Shown: in pieces, positions 36,701-44,749 of the stretch
Numbering within the stretch: position 1 is the first letter of the stretch
Layout of the letters: every line of letters begins with the position of its first letter
NCBI RefSeq assembly: GCF_006716065.1
Contig: NZ_VFOL01000001.1
Location: forward strand, 3,720,001-3,784,000
DNA length: 64,000 bases
DNA from: Salinispora arenicola
GTDB taxonomy: Bacteria; Actinomycetota; Actinomycetes; Mycobacteriales; Micromonosporaceae
Direction: 5' to 3'
Notes under the pieces: generated by a model
What the model was told of the DNA's origin: nothing
Database searches by the model: none
Seen by the model: only the letters and a program-made list of their open reading frames with translations
Program-made: the position numbers and the translations under genes

Positions 36701-39700
36701 ACATACGTACGGGCGTCCGAGGGCACCTTCGACGAGTACGGTCGGCCGCTGACGGTAGTCGATGCTCTGGGTGCGGTCACGGTCATGGAGTACACCGAGA
36801 CCGACGGCTTGACCACCATGGTCAAGACGACCAATCCGTTGCAGCACGTCACGACCACCGAGTACACCCCTGCCTGGGGTCTCGCCGTGAGGCATGTGGA
36901 CGCGAACGGTCTGAAAAGTGACCTGGAATACGACGGGTTGGGTCGGCTGGTCAAGGTCTGGATGCCGGACCGTGCCGGTGGCGTCGACCTCGACCCGAGC
37001 ATCCGATACACCTATCTGGTCCGCACTGACAAGCCGGTCGCCGTCAAGACCGAGCGGCTGCAGAGAAACCGCTCCTACAGCGTCGAATACCAGCTATATG
37101 ACGGAATGCTTCGGCCCCGGCAGGCTCAGTCGGAGGGGCCGGACGGCACCCGCGCGATCGCGGATACCTTCTACACCGCGACCGGGCAACTCGCGAAGGC
37201 GTACGAGACCTACACCGTCGCCGGTGCACCCACCGACATGATCTACCCGGCCGTCAACGGTGACGTGAACGGCCAGAATCTCTACGTCTACGACGGCGCT
37301 GACCGGGTCAAGGCCGAGATCTTCGCCGTCGCGGGCAATGAGAAGTGGCGCACCACGACCACCTACGGTGGTGACCGGGTGTCGGTGGATCCGCCGGCAG
37401 GGGGCACCCCCACTACCACTGTCACGAACGCGCTGGGGAAGACCACCGAGCTGCGGCAATACAAGGGCAGCGAACCGTCGGGCGACTTCGACACAACCAC
37501 GTATGCCTACAACGGGACTGGGCGGCTTGAGAAGGTCACCGATCCGGCCGGAAACGTCTGGACGCACGAGTACGACCAACTTGGCCGGAAGACTGCCTCG
37601 GTCGACCCGGACACGGGCAGGTCAACGTTCACCTATGACGATCAGGACCGGATCACCAGCACCACCAACGCCCTGGACCAGACGATCAGCACCACTTACG
37701 ACCAGATCGGTCGGAAAAGCGCCGTATACCAGGGCTCGGCGGAAACCGGTGAGCTGCTGAGCAGCTGGACCTACGACCTGGAGATGCTGGGCTACATCTC
37801 GACGGCCAGTCGGTGGGTCGAGGGGCACGAGTACGCCACCTACTACTCGATCTATGACGAGTTCTACCGCCCGGCCGGCACCTACATCTCCGTGCCGGAG
37901 CACGCCGGCGCGGAACTCGCCGGCCTTTACACCTTCGGCACCGAGTACAACTCCGACGGCACCGTGCAGTCGAGGTCCTGGTCCGACGGGGGTGGCCTGC
38001 CCTTCGAACCGATCATCTACACCTACGACGAAATGCAACGCGTCACCGCGATGACGGGTGACGCCGCCTACGTGACCGACGTCGACTACGCCAGCACTGG
38101 TGAGGTTCTGCAGACCGAGGCGGTGGTGGGCAACCGGAAGGTGTGGTCGACCTACGAGTACGAGCAGGGCTCCAAACGGCTCACCCGCCAACGGCTGGAC
38201 CGTGCCATGGCCCCGGTCGTCGACATCGACGCCCACTACACGTATGACCCGGCCGGCAACATCCTGAGCATCGCCAACAACCCGTCAGGCACCCGGGACA
38301 CGCAGTGCTTCACCTACGACTACCTGCGCCGCATGGAGCAGGCCTGGACCTCGGCGAGTACCGCCGAGGACCCGTGCGCGGGCGGCCCGTCGGTAACCGG
38401 TGTGGGCGGTGTGGCGCCCTACCACCACGCCTACACCTTCGACGCGACCGGTAACCGCACGACCGAGACCCAATACTCGACCAGCGGCACCTCACTGATC
38501 GAGCGCAGCTACAGCTACCCGGCCGCCGGCGAAGCGCAGCCGCACACGCTCCGCGAGATGACGGAGAAGACTCCGCAGGGCGACCGACTCTACTCCTACG
38601 AGTACGACGCGACCGGTAACACGACGAAGCGTGCGAAGACCGGTGAGGACCAGACCCTGGTCTGGGACGCCGAGGGCAACCTCGAATCGGTCACGGACGC
38701 CGACGGGACGAAGACCAGCTTCCTCTACGACGTGGACGGTTCGCGGATGCTCCGCAAGGAGCCGGACGCGACCACGCTCTACCTGCCGGACATGGAAATC
38801 CGGCTGGACCACCAATCCCGGTCCACGGCGGCGACCCGGTACTACCCGCTGCCCGGCGGCAGCACCCTGGTCCGCAAGGTCGACGGCCTGCGATATGTGG
38901 CCAACGACCACCACGGCACCGGCCAGGCGACAGTGGACGAGGCCGGTGCGATCACCCACCGACGGACGACTCCATTCGGCGAGGTCCGCGGCGCCGAGTC
39001 GGGGGAGTGGCCGACGGAGAAGGGGTTCGTCAACGGAAACATCGACTCCACGACCGGCCTGACCAACATCGGCGCCCGGGAGTATGATCCGGTCACCGGC
39101 CGATTCATCTCTGTTGATCCGATCATCGACATCAACGACCCGCAGCAGATGAACGGGTACGCCTACGCCAACAACAACCCGATCTCGTACTCGGACCCCA
39201 CCGGGCTCATTCCCCTTGCCACCGGCGGTGGACCCGCAGAGGAAGCCTATTGGAAAACGCAAGACAAAAGACTAACCTATGATATTCATAGAAATAAGTG
39301 GAGTGTCGCTAATGGGTATCGCGCTACGCGTGCTCCGAACAAGAATCCGCTAGCGTCCGAGGAGGAGCGGGCCGCCGCCTTGGCGGCAGCGGCGGAGCGA
39401 GAGCGGCAACGCCGAATCGCCGCCGCCAAGGCGAAAATGATCAGCGCCGCCCAGGAGCTAGGTAAAATCGCGGCGGACGAGCTGGGCTTAACCGATGGCT
39501 TTGACTGCTTCACTAGTGGCGATGTGGGCGCCTGTGCAGCTACTGCCATCAACGTTATTAGTTACGCTGTGGGTGGCGCCGTTGGTAAACTCCTCGTAAA
39601 GTACGGTAACCCCTTTAAGTGGAACCAAGCCCGTAAACTTGGCAAACGGGTCGCGAGTCTGCTCGGCGACTTGATGAAGAGTGCCAAGGCCTACTTCAAG

Positions 39701-40456
39701 AAGGGGTGCCACAGCTTTGCGGCCGGCACCATCGTCCTGATGGCTGACGGCTCAACCCGTCCGATCGAGAAGCTCAAGCCAGGTGACGAGGTACTCGCTA
39801 CCGACCCCGAAACCGGCGAGACAGTGCCGCGGGCGGTCGTTGCCACACATATCAACCTTGACGTGGAGCTGACTGACCTCGCACTGTCAACCACCGGCGG
39901 GTCGGCCGTTATCGAGACCACGGCGAATCACCCCTTCTGGAGCGAGGACAGGTCGGCGTGGGTCGACGCCGCCGAGCTACGCGCCGGCGAGCGCATGCTC
40001 ACCAGCGACGGTACGCCAGTAACGATCTCCAAGGTCGAGCCCTACTATGGCCAGGAGGTCATGTACGACCTCACCGTCGCCGACATCCACACGTACTATG
40101 TGGTTGCCGGCAACGCGCCGGTCCTTGTACACAACTGCGGTGGCGACACTCCTACGCCGTCGATGGCGGACAAGCCACTCGGGCCGGAGCGGCCGGACGC
40201 TAATCCGCTTCAGGGCACGCGGTACACGGAGAAGGTTCAGGAGCAGATCAAGAGTGGCGATGACCATGCATTCCCCGCGTCAATTGATACCTTGCCAACG
40301 ATGCGGGATACGTCGATGGTTAAGGGGGGCGACGGCATTCCGCGTCTGCATGTGAAGCTTCCCGGCTCCGTGAATGGTACGAGGGGTACGTTCCATTGGA
40401 TTGTTGAGTCTGATGGTTCGATTAACCATCGATTCTTTGATCGAAGGATGAAGTAA
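33704..40456 (+). CDS. Secreted Rhs/YD-repeat polymorphic toxin with Hint and C-terminal toxin
   Basis: This 2250-residue protein starts at ATG 33,704 behind GGAGGG. After a signal segment (AWAMAGVMGASLIQVAAPPV), residues about 260-800 are the shell-start module of actinomycete Rhs proteins. YD repeats follow (for example YDGLGRLVKVW, YDQLGRKTASVD) to the core end YDPVTGRFISVDPI (about 1795) and DPTGLIP. A Hint/intein-like autoprotease spans Cys2002 (CHSFAAGTIVLMADGS) to HN at 2143-2144 (PVLVHNC). The last 106 residues are the toxin, with HAFPASID, KLPGSVNGTRGTFHW and DGSINHRFF. The His/Arg layout suggests a nuclease, possibly BECR-fold, but I cannot name the family. The 3' end is less GC-rich than the body. 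Confidence 0.9.
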   Translation: MFSRHLVRRGRFHRRTVRPVAWAMAGVMGASLIQVAAPPVAAEPKLNRPATTDPGKILPTRDPLPVKPRAANPAVAAASTEPAKVSWPTAGVADLTVAATAVASRTARSVAPTVATNVGGLPVSVSPVHATTGANRAATLERDRATDAAPGKVRVEVLDRSATEKARVDGPLVRVTRVDGRSASGKVRLGLGYEGIAGAYGGDFGARLRLVQLPECALTNPEKAQCTAAPVPTTNDSASQTLSAEVHTGALLAMAAADSSSQGDYGATKLAPSAKWSVAPSTGGFSWNYPLRTPPVPGGGAPPIALAYSSQSIDGRTATTNNQGSWIGEGFNYEPGHIERRYNPCSEDGHDQYADQCWAYDNATILLNGRSTELVKSGDTWRFAADDGSKVERLTGAVNGDNNGEYWKVTATDGTEYYFGLNRLPGWTSGKEETKSTWTVPIYGDDAGEPCYDETFTSAHCDQAWRWSLDYVKDRYGNVSSYFYQQEINHYARGARADVNGAPYVRGGWLKRIDYGQRHDEVYATNAPARVRFDTKERCLPSGDIDCDPQDLNDTTAQHWPDVPFDRNCAANTKCTLDQSTPTFWTRARLTGITTEIREGTDWAAVDHWKLDHLLTDNGDGSRTLWLHKITHSGLYGPGADIAMPSVELGGLQLPNRIDRNGDNIAPLVRFRLATVWTDTGGQVDVNYATPDCTQSNLPTPGNSTRRCYPVRWSPLGSGDPIIDWFHKYVVEQVVETDRTGGAPDMVTRYQYLDGAAWRHADPDGITDPDDLTWSDWRGYGRVIVTAGDGQVQTTKTEYRYLRGMHGDKDPDGGTRTVTVTDSTGGTHTDHDEFSGHQVESIVYDGAEVVSKKIETPWRHNTATETHNWGSKKAWFVNTATARNLVALAAGGWRETKQNSTFDTSFGRVTQTEHEGDVAVTGDESCSRTTYADNPTSHLHNVVSRVESVAVTCSATPDRSKQVISDNRTSYDGKAFGEPPTLGNPTRTERLKSHDGTSPTYVRASEGTFDEYGRPLTVVDALGAVTVMEYTETDGLTTMVKTTNPLQHVTTTEYTPAWGLAVRHVDANGLKSDLEYDGLGRLVKVWMPDRAGGVDLDPSIRYTYLVRTDKPVAVKTERLQRNRSYSVEYQLYDGMLRPRQAQSEGPDGTRAIADTFYTATGQLAKAYETYTVAGAPTDMIYPAVNGDVNGQNLYVYDGADRVKAEIFAVAGNEKWRTTTTYGGDRVSVDPPAGGTPTTTVTNALGKTTELRQYKGSEPSGDFDTTTYAYNGTGRLEKVTDPAGNVWTHEYDQLGRKTASVDPDTGRSTFTYDDQDRITSTTNALDQTISTTYDQIGRKSAVYQGSAETGELLSSWTYDLEMLGYISTASRWVEGHEYATYYSIYDEFYRPAGTYISVPEHAGAELAGLYTFGTEYNSDGTVQSRSWSDGGGLPFEPIIYTYDEMQRVTAMTGDAAYVTDVDYASTGEVLQTEAVVGNRKVWSTYEYEQGSKRLTRQRLDRAMAPVVDIDAHYTYDPAGNILSIANNPSGTRDTQCFTYDYLRRMEQAWTSASTAEDPCAGGPSVTGVGGVAPYHHAYTFDATGNRTTETQYSTSGTSLIERSYSYPAAGEAQPHTLREMTEKTPQGDRLYSYEYDATGNTTKRAKTGEDQTLVWDAEGNLESVTDADGTKTSFLYDVDGSRMLRKEPDATTLYLPDMEIRLDHQSRSTAATRYYPLPGGSTLVRKVDGLRYVANDHHGTGQATVDEAGAITHRRTTPFGEVRGAESGEWPTEKGFVNGNIDSTTGLTNIGAREYDPVTGRFISVDPIIDINDPQQMNGYAYANNNPISYSDPTGLIPLATGGGPAEEAYWKTQDKRLTYDIHRNKWSVANGYRATRAPNKNPLASEEERAAALAAAAERERQRRIAAAKAKMISAAQELGKIAADELGLTDGFDCFTSGDVGACAATAINVISYAVGGAVGKLLVKYGNPFKWNQARKLGKRVASLLGDLMKSAKAYFKKGCHSFAAGTIVLMADGSTRPIEKLKPGDEVLATDPETGETVPRAVVATHINLDVELTDLALSTTGGSAVIETTANHPFWSEDRSAWVDAAELRAGERMLTSDGTPVTISKVEPYYGQEVMYDLTVADIHTYYVVAGNAPVLVHNCGGDTPTPSMADKPLGPERPDANPLQGTRYTEKVQEQIKSGDDHAFPASIDTLPTMRDTSMVKGGDGIPRLHVKLPGSVNGTRGTFHWIVESDGSINHRFFDRRMK

Positions 40457-40458
40457 CC

Positions 40459-40824
40459 ATGGCCAGCGAAGCTCAGTCCAATATGCTCAGTTTGCTGCCT
40501 CCTGACCTGGCTGGACTTGCCTTTGATCTCAGTACGGTCGCTGGATCGAAGGAGTACTGCTTTCCCCTCGCTGCAGCTCCTGCGGTGCTCAATATACTCT
40601 TGATGAACGGTGTGGCTGTGCTTGGCGGAGACCTTTGGGACTTTGAGAATGGCGAGTACTACCCGTCAGGTGAGAACTGGTACACGGAGTCTGTGGAAGG
40701 GGAGCCGGCAGAAATTCGTGAGGCGCGAGTTGGAGCGACCGCAAGGCAATTCTTTGCCCGCTATGCGACTGCGGGCGACAAGCGAGTCACGTTCGTCGTG
40801 AGGTCCAACCCAGCAGCCTCCTGA
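40459..40824 (+). CDS. Immunity protein for the Rhs toxin (Imm40-like)
   Basis: This 121-residue cytoplasmic protein starts two bases after the toxin stop, the standard position of the cognate immunity gene. It carries VLGGDLWDFENGEYYPSGEN followed by WYTE, which resembles the GGD...NWY pattern of the Imm40 family (assignment by motif memory, moderate certainty). It has no signal peptide. Expected role: binding and neutralising the C-terminal toxin of the upstream Rhs protein in the producing cell. Its base composition is lower in GC, like the toxin tip, marking the pair as one exchangeable module. Confidence 0.72.
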   Translation: MASEAQSNMLSLLPPDLAGLAFDLSTVAGSKEYCFPLAAAPAVLNILLMNGVAVLGGDLWDFENGEYYPSGENWYTESVEGEPAEIREARVGATARQFFARYATAGDKRVTFVVRSNPAAS

Positions 40825-40954
40825 TGCTTCAAGTCGGAATCAATGCGGATGCGAAAGATTGAGCCAACGAGTTCGCATTTTGCGATGATGCGACGGAGTG
40901 GCTACGAAACCGGAGGGTGACGAGTGGTCGTACAGGTTGCTCGTGGTTGACCGA

Positions 40955-40977
40955 CGTTGCCGTCACGGTTGCCGTCA
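40955..40977. repeat. 23-bp cassette 3' repeat, copy 1
   Basis: The 23-mer CGTTGCCGTCACGGTTGCCG plus TCA is identical at 44,750-44,772 and follows the last immunity gene of its cassette in both places. Just upstream both copies share GTACAGGTT and CGTGGT. A related sequence begins the 137-bp repeats at 43,267 and 45,859. Confidence 0.75.
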
Positions 40978-41050
40978 TGGGCTGACGCCTCATGTGCATG
41001 CATCGATTCAAATCCTGCCGTCTGCCACAACCTGTGATCATGGTCTGGGA

Positions 41051-41363
41051 ATTGCGGCGGTGGCGTGCCGCGTCAGCGGTGCGGCGTCGATCGCCGGCAG
41101 CGCGTGGAGGGCTGGTGTCGTGAAGCGATCGTCACGGCCCTCACCCGCTAAGGCTCTTGATCGGCTCGAGGTTCATGGTTCTCTTGCGTGGGCGCGTGGG
41201 CGCGTGGGCGCGTGGGCGCGTGGGCGCGTGGGCGCGTGGGCGCGTGGGCGCGTGGGCGCGTGGGCGCGTGGGCGTAGGCTGTAGCGCGTGCGCGCGGCCC
41301 CGGCTTCGGCCGGGCCCGCCCTCTTGATTCTGTAGAGCAGTTTTGAGCCTGTCGGATCTTGGT
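41051..41363. repeat. Inter-cassette spacer repeat, copy 1
   Basis: This stretch and 44,804-45,068 share a mosaic of conserved blocks in the same order. They are ATTGCGGCGG, GCGGTGCGGCGTCGATC, GATCGTCACGGCC, TGTAGCGCGTGCGCG, a GC hairpin (GGCTTCGGCC type) and a final identical 34-bp block ending GAGCCTGTCGGATCTTGGT (41,330-41,363 and 45,035-45,068). The copies have diverged inside, and this one has gained an 8-bp tandem repeat. No coding capacity is evident. Confidence 0.65.
41186..41275. repeat. 8-bp tandem repeat, about 11 copies
   Basis: GCGTGGGC is repeated without interruption for 90 bases (11.25 copies). It lies inside the spacer after the first toxin/immunity cassette. Such a pure array is prone to slippage and copy-number change between strains. 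Confidence 0.95.
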
Positions 41364-41500
41364 CGCCGTCGAAGCCATGAACCCGTGCCTTGCACCCCGA
41401 CGACACCGACCCGGACGACGGCACCCCAGTCACCGGCAACTGAGGCCCACCCGTCAGCGGCGTCCCGACTTGACCCAGCACGGTCTTGGTTGGGGTGTCG

Positions 41501-41734
41501 CTACTCGTTGTGTAGTGCGGGTGATCGGTGCCAGGCGAGGAACCGTGCGTGGAGTACTCCTGACGGGGTGTGGGGTAGGTCTTCGCATGCTTGGACCAGG
41601 TACGCCGACAGGTGCAGTATCAGCGACACCCGGGCACCGGTGAACTCCGCCACGAGTTGCCGTTTCCGGGTCCGGCACGGCCACGGCACCCCGCATCCCG
41701 CGCAGATCCACTGCGGCCGTATCGGTTGATGCAT
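41501..41734 (-). CDS. Small conserved actinomycete protein, CxxCG/WPC motif
   Basis: This 77-residue protein starts at ATG 41,734 and reads WICAGCGVPWPCRTRKRQLV, then LSAYLVQACEDLPHTPSGVL and ARFLAWHR. The Cys pattern (CAGCGxPWPC) suggests a small zinc-binding knuckle. I recognise the pattern from unnamed small proteins common in actinomycetes, often next to an XRE/NUDIX gene pair as here (divergent, 266 bp away). No ribosome binding site is obvious. Function is unknown. Confidence 0.6.
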   Translation of the reverse strand: MHQPIRPQWICAGCGVPWPCRTRKRQLVAEFTGARVSLILHLSAYLVQACEDLPHTPSGVLHARFLAWHRSPALHNE

Positions 41735-42000
41735 CGACAACAACCCCACCACCCTCCCGGATCGTTGGAAGGGGGAAGGGACTGCCACCCGTACCAAACC
41801 CAGAACCACAGCCCGGGTCGAGTGGCGCCCCTTCCCCCTGACACCCACCAGCCCGGCGAATCTGCCGCAAGCGAACCGGCGAGGCCCTTGCCACTGAACC
41901 TACGAACCAACCCCGGGACACCCCAACGTCCCCACCGGCACCATGCTGGACACTTACACGACCCTGGCGCGTCCCGTCGTGTCCACTACCGTGGGACGGT

Positions 42001-42747
42001 ATGAGTCACCGCCTCCGCGCGGCCATGCTCCGCGCCCACCTCAACCCCGCCGCCCTCGCCGCAACCGTCGGAGTCGACGTCAAAACCGTCACCCGGTGGC
42101 TCACCGGCCGGATCCCACACCAACGCACCCGCCTCGCCGTCGCCGACGCCCTCGGCGAAACCGAAACCGACCTGTGGCCACAGACCCGACCCGACCAGGC
42201 ACCCGGCGCGGAAGCCACCGCCGAGGTCGTCGCCGCCTACGCCCACCGCGCCGACATCGGCCACCACATCTGGGCGGACCTGCTCACCGGCGCCACCACC
42301 CGCATCGACCTGCTCGGCTACGCCTACCCATTCCTCCTAGAACTACTGCCCCACACCATGCAACTCATCACCGACAAAGCCACCAACGGCGCCCAGGTCC
42401 GGCTCGCGTTCGCCGACCCCGACTGCCCCCACGTCGCCGAACGCGACAACCTCGAACAGATCGGCGGCACCCTCCCCGGCCGCATCCGCAACGCCCTCAA
42501 CTTCTGCGAACCCCTCCACCAGGTGCCCGGCGTCCACATCGGCCTACACACCGTGCACCTGTACAACTCGGTGTTCCGCTTCGACCACCACATGATCGTC
42601 ACCCCACACCTCTACCGCGCCCGCGGCTACCAACACCCCGCCCTACACCTACGCGAACTCTCCCCGCACGGCATCTTCGCCGCCCACGCCGACCAGTTCG
42701 AACAGATCTGGCAAACCACCACCGCCTACCCCACGCACACCCCGTGA
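42001..42747 (+). CDS. XRE-type regulator with DUF5919-like domain
   Basis: This 248-residue protein has an N-terminal Cro/C1-type helix-turn-helix (NPAALAATVGVDVKTVTRWL, residues 16-35). A C-terminal domain follows (about 85-245) with IDLLGYAYPFLLELLP, VRLAFADPDCPHV and VFRFDHHMIVTPHLY, matching the DUF5919 pattern. Its TGA overlaps the GTG of the downstream NUDIX gene, so they are made together. The pair lies between two Rhs toxin cassettes and has the high GC of the host rather than of the toxins. It may sense a nucleotide-like ligand handled by the hydrolase; this is inference. Confidence 0.8.
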   Translation: MSHRLRAAMLRAHLNPAALAATVGVDVKTVTRWLTGRIPHQRTRLAVADALGETETDLWPQTRPDQAPGAEATAEVVAAYAHRADIGHHIWADLLTGATTRIDLLGYAYPFLLELLPHTMQLITDKATNGAQVRLAFADPDCPHVAERDNLEQIGGTLPGRIRNALNFCEPLHQVPGVHIGLHTVHLYNSVFRFDHHMIVTPHLYRARGYQHPALHLRELSPHGIFAAHADQFEQIWQTTTAYPTHTP

Positions 42748-43217
42748 CCGGCCGCCGCGACCACTACCACGACCCCCACGCCCCCACCCCGAACAGCCTC
42801 ATCCCCGGCGCCGCCGCCATCATCACCGACCCACACGGCCGCATCCTGCTGCAACAACGCACCGACTCCGGCAACTGGTCCCTCCCCGGCGGCACCATGA
42901 ACATCGGCGAAACCCTCCAACAATGCGCCATCCGCGAAGTCAAAGAAGAAACCGGCCTCGACATCGCCATCACCGGCCTCCTCGGCATCTACACCGACCC
43001 CGCACACGTCATCGCCTACCCCGACGGCGAAATCCGCCAAGAATTCACCATCACCTACCTCGCCCGAGCCACCGGCGGCACACTCACCGTCAGCGACGAA
43101 TCCACCGACCTCCGCTACATCCACCCCACCGACTTCGACCACATCCCCATCCACGACACCGTCCGACTCCGCCTCCACCACCACACCCAGCACCGCGACA
43201 CCCCCTACCTCGGATAA
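42744..43217 (+). CDS. NUDIX hydrolase
   Basis: This 157-residue protein starts at GTG 42,744 (GTGA overlap with the regulator). It contains a complete NUDIX box, GTMNIGETLQQCAIREVKEE followed by TGL, preceded by GRILLQQRTDSGNWSLPGG. It should hydrolyse a nucleoside diphosphate linked to another moiety with Mg2+. The companion XRE/DUF5919 regulator suggests a small conserved two-gene unit. The substrate is unknown. The stop lies 49 bp before the 137-bp cassette repeat. Confidence 0.88.
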   Translation: MTGRRDHYHDPHAPTPNSLIPGAAAIITDPHGRILLQQRTDSGNWSLPGGTMNIGETLQQCAIREVKEETGLDIAITGLLGIYTDPAHVIAYPDGEIRQEFTITYLARATGGTLTVSDESTDLRYIHPTDFDHIPIHDTVRLRLHHHTQHRDTPYLG

Positions 43218-43266
43218 CACCAGCCATCGATGCCCAGGCCCCTAAAGGGCACGGACGTCTCCCCAG

Positions 43267-43403
43267 GTAGCCGTCACCGTCGCCGTCAACACCGATACAT
43301 GTCGATACGCGGGGTGGACGGTATACACGAAAGGCCAGGTGAAACGCCACGAACACGTAAGTCACACTACGTGACGGGCTGAAAATCCCACACGTACTAT
43401 GTG
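43267..43403. repeat. 137-bp toxin-cassette 5' repeat, copy 1
   Basis: This sequence and 45,859-45,995 have exactly the same length and end in an identical 53-bp block (43,351-43,403 and 45,943-45,995). That block contains the imperfect palindrome CACGTA-N8-TACGTG and a TGA stop, and ends with the codons for KSHTYYV. The last part (CCACACGTACTATGTG) is also found in the Hint domain of the intact Rhs gene at 40,087-40,102. It marks the 5' edge of each orphan toxin tip. Confidence 0.85.
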
Positions 43404-43703
43404 GTAGCCGGCAACACCCCGGTCCTCGTTCACAACTGCAGTAATGATCAAGGGGTCTATATCTTCCAGGATAAGAAGGCGGGGTTGCCGTACGTTGGTC
43501 AAGCTGCCAGTTTCCAGGATCGGCTAGGCAAGCATGCCCGAAGGGGTCGGCGGGATCCTGATGGGCATGTTATTTGTATCCATGTATGCGGTTCTCAGGC
43601 GAAACGTGAGGCTGTTGAGGCAGATGTGATTGAGCTGCTGGGCGGAAAGGAGAAGTTGGCTAACGAGGTAAATTCGCCCGGATTGAAACGAAGGTTTCCT
43701 TGA
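43383..43703 (+). CDS. Orphan Rhs toxin tip: GIY-YIG nuclease
   Basis: An open frame begins directly after the repeat's TGA with KSHTYYVVAGNTPVLVHNC, the last residues of a Hint domain. It continues as a GIY-YIG nuclease: GVYIFQDKKAGLPYVGQ, FQDRLGKHARR, EAVEADVIELLGG and LANEVNSPG, covering the catalytic Tyr, Arg, Glu and Asn positions. There is no signal, Rhs core or good start (only GTG 43,401 without a ribosome binding site). It should therefore be silent unless recombined onto the Rhs gene through the shared Hint sequence. Its GC content is lower than that of the host genes. The toxin would cut DNA in a competitor. Confidence 0.82.
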   Translation, partial: KSHTYYVVAGNTPVLVHNCSNDQGVYIFQDKKAGLPYVGQAASFQDRLGKHARRGRRDPDGHVICIHVCGSQAKREAVEADVIELLGGKEKLANEVNSPGLKRRFP

Positions 43704-43711
43704 GGATTGCG

Positions 43712-44158
43712 ATGACCTTTCAAGAGTTCTGGCGTCTCATTGCCTTGATTGGCGGGTATCCAGTCGCTGACGAGCGCGAACCCTTTAGGGCGCTGGAAGA
43801 GGAGTTGGCTGGCAGGGAGGTGGAGGAAATAACTTCCTTCGAAGATCTTCTTGCCAGTGCTCTCTTTCGTTTAGATCGTAGAACTTATGCTGATCTTCCG
43901 ACCATAGACACCGGCAGAACTCAATCAACCGATTCGTTCCTCTATAATCGTTGTGCGGTGGTGGTTGCAGGTGAGGTGGCCTATGAGTCGGTCTTGGCCG
44001 GTTCTCGGTCCTTTCAAGACTACACTCACTCCTGCCTCCCAAGCTCGGAGCGGATCCTTTACGTCGCTCAAAAGGCGTACGAGAGAAAGACGGGAACTCC
44101 TTGGGAGTATGTTTCTGCGGTTGATTACGAGACTGGGTCTAATGAGTCTGAGTGGTAG
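43712..44158 (+). CDS. DUF4240-like immunity protein for the GIY-YIG toxin
   Basis: This 148-residue protein begins at ATG 43,712 (GAGG seven bases before), nine bases after the toxin stop; TTG 43,700 would overlap it. The N-terminus MTFQEFWRLIALIGG and FRALEEELAGREVEEITSFE match the helical pattern of DUF4240 proteins, which I know as toxin-immunity-associated. It has no signal peptide, is acidic and is less GC-rich than host genes. Position and size support cognate immunity to the GIY-YIG tip. It may be expressed on its own to protect against kin. Confidence 0.7.
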   Translation: MTFQEFWRLIALIGGYPVADEREPFRALEEELAGREVEEITSFEDLLASALFRLDRRTYADLPTIDTGRTQSTDSFLYNRCAVVVAGEVAYESVLAGSRSFQDYTHSCLPSSERILYVAQKAYERKTGTPWEYVSAVDYETGSNESEW

Positions 44159-44330
44159 TTGTCGAATGGTGTGTCGTTCCTGCTGTCCCAAGAATTGCTA
44201 GCACGAACCGAACTGGTCGACGCAGAGTATCGCCGCAATCGCTTTCGTACGGGGCCTCCTACCCTTTCGGCGTGCGGCGACGTGCGCTGGCGTATGTTGG
44301 TGGCGGAAGCTACACAGGGAGCTGGTAGAC

Positions 44331-44576
44331 ATGAGCGACGGCTCCACGCAGGTCAAGAGCTTTATGGTGGGCCTGGTCCATGGATCCGTGAGCCGAGAAG
44401 AAGCCGCAAACTGGGCCATGGCACGGCTCAAAGATGAATCGGCGGACTACTCCTCCGACGCAAACCTTTGGGCGGCACTTGACCGGTTGGCTGGCGCCGA
44501 CCTCCAGCAGGGACCGGGGATGTATCTCCATGGCGAGGAGGATTTCCGCTCCTGGCTGGCCGACTTCGATGGCTAG
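44331..44576 (+). CDS. Second immunity-like small protein in cassette 2
   Basis: This 81-residue acidic protein starts at ATG 44,331 after GGGAG. It contains VHGSVSREEAANWAMARLKD and HGEEDFRSWLADFDG, a helical pattern seen in small immunity-type proteins. No matching toxin lies in front of it, so it may be an orphan immunity gene left from a lost toxin tip, or a second partner of the GIY-YIG toxin. It is followed by the 23-bp 3' repeat at 44,750. The family assignment is not certain. Confidence 0.6.
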   Translation: MSDGSTQVKSFMVGLVHGSVSREEAANWAMARLKDESADYSSDANLWAALDRLAGADLQQGPGMYLHGEEDFRSWLADFDG

Positions 44577-44749
44577 TCGACGAGCGGGAGCAGATTCGCG
44601 TACGAGTGGCGACTGCATAAGGGCACATCGAGAACGGAGTTACGGCGGCGAACATATACAACGCGATGCCCTGCCGTCGGCTGCCCTTGGCGTCCGAGGT
44701 GGATGCGCAGCGTGACGGCCGTCTGTACAGGTTCGTGGTGGTCCGCCTG

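Noticed and set aside
40829..41041. Minus-strand frames starting with TATVTAT at 40,980 and 44,776 as a conserved small gene
   Set aside because: The similarity comes from the 23-bp repeat and adjoining DNA; the frames diverge right after it and lack ribosome binding sites.
41186..41275. CRISPR-like array
   Set aside because: The repeat unit is 8 bp with no spacers; no cas genes occur in the window.
41141..41481. Minus-strand frames of repeated Pro-Arg-Ala-His-Ala
   Set aside because: They are translations of the 8-bp tandem repeat, not proteins.
42741..43220. Minus-strand Gly/Val-rich frame opposite the NUDIX gene
   Set aside because: It is antisense to a gene with a complete NUDIX box.
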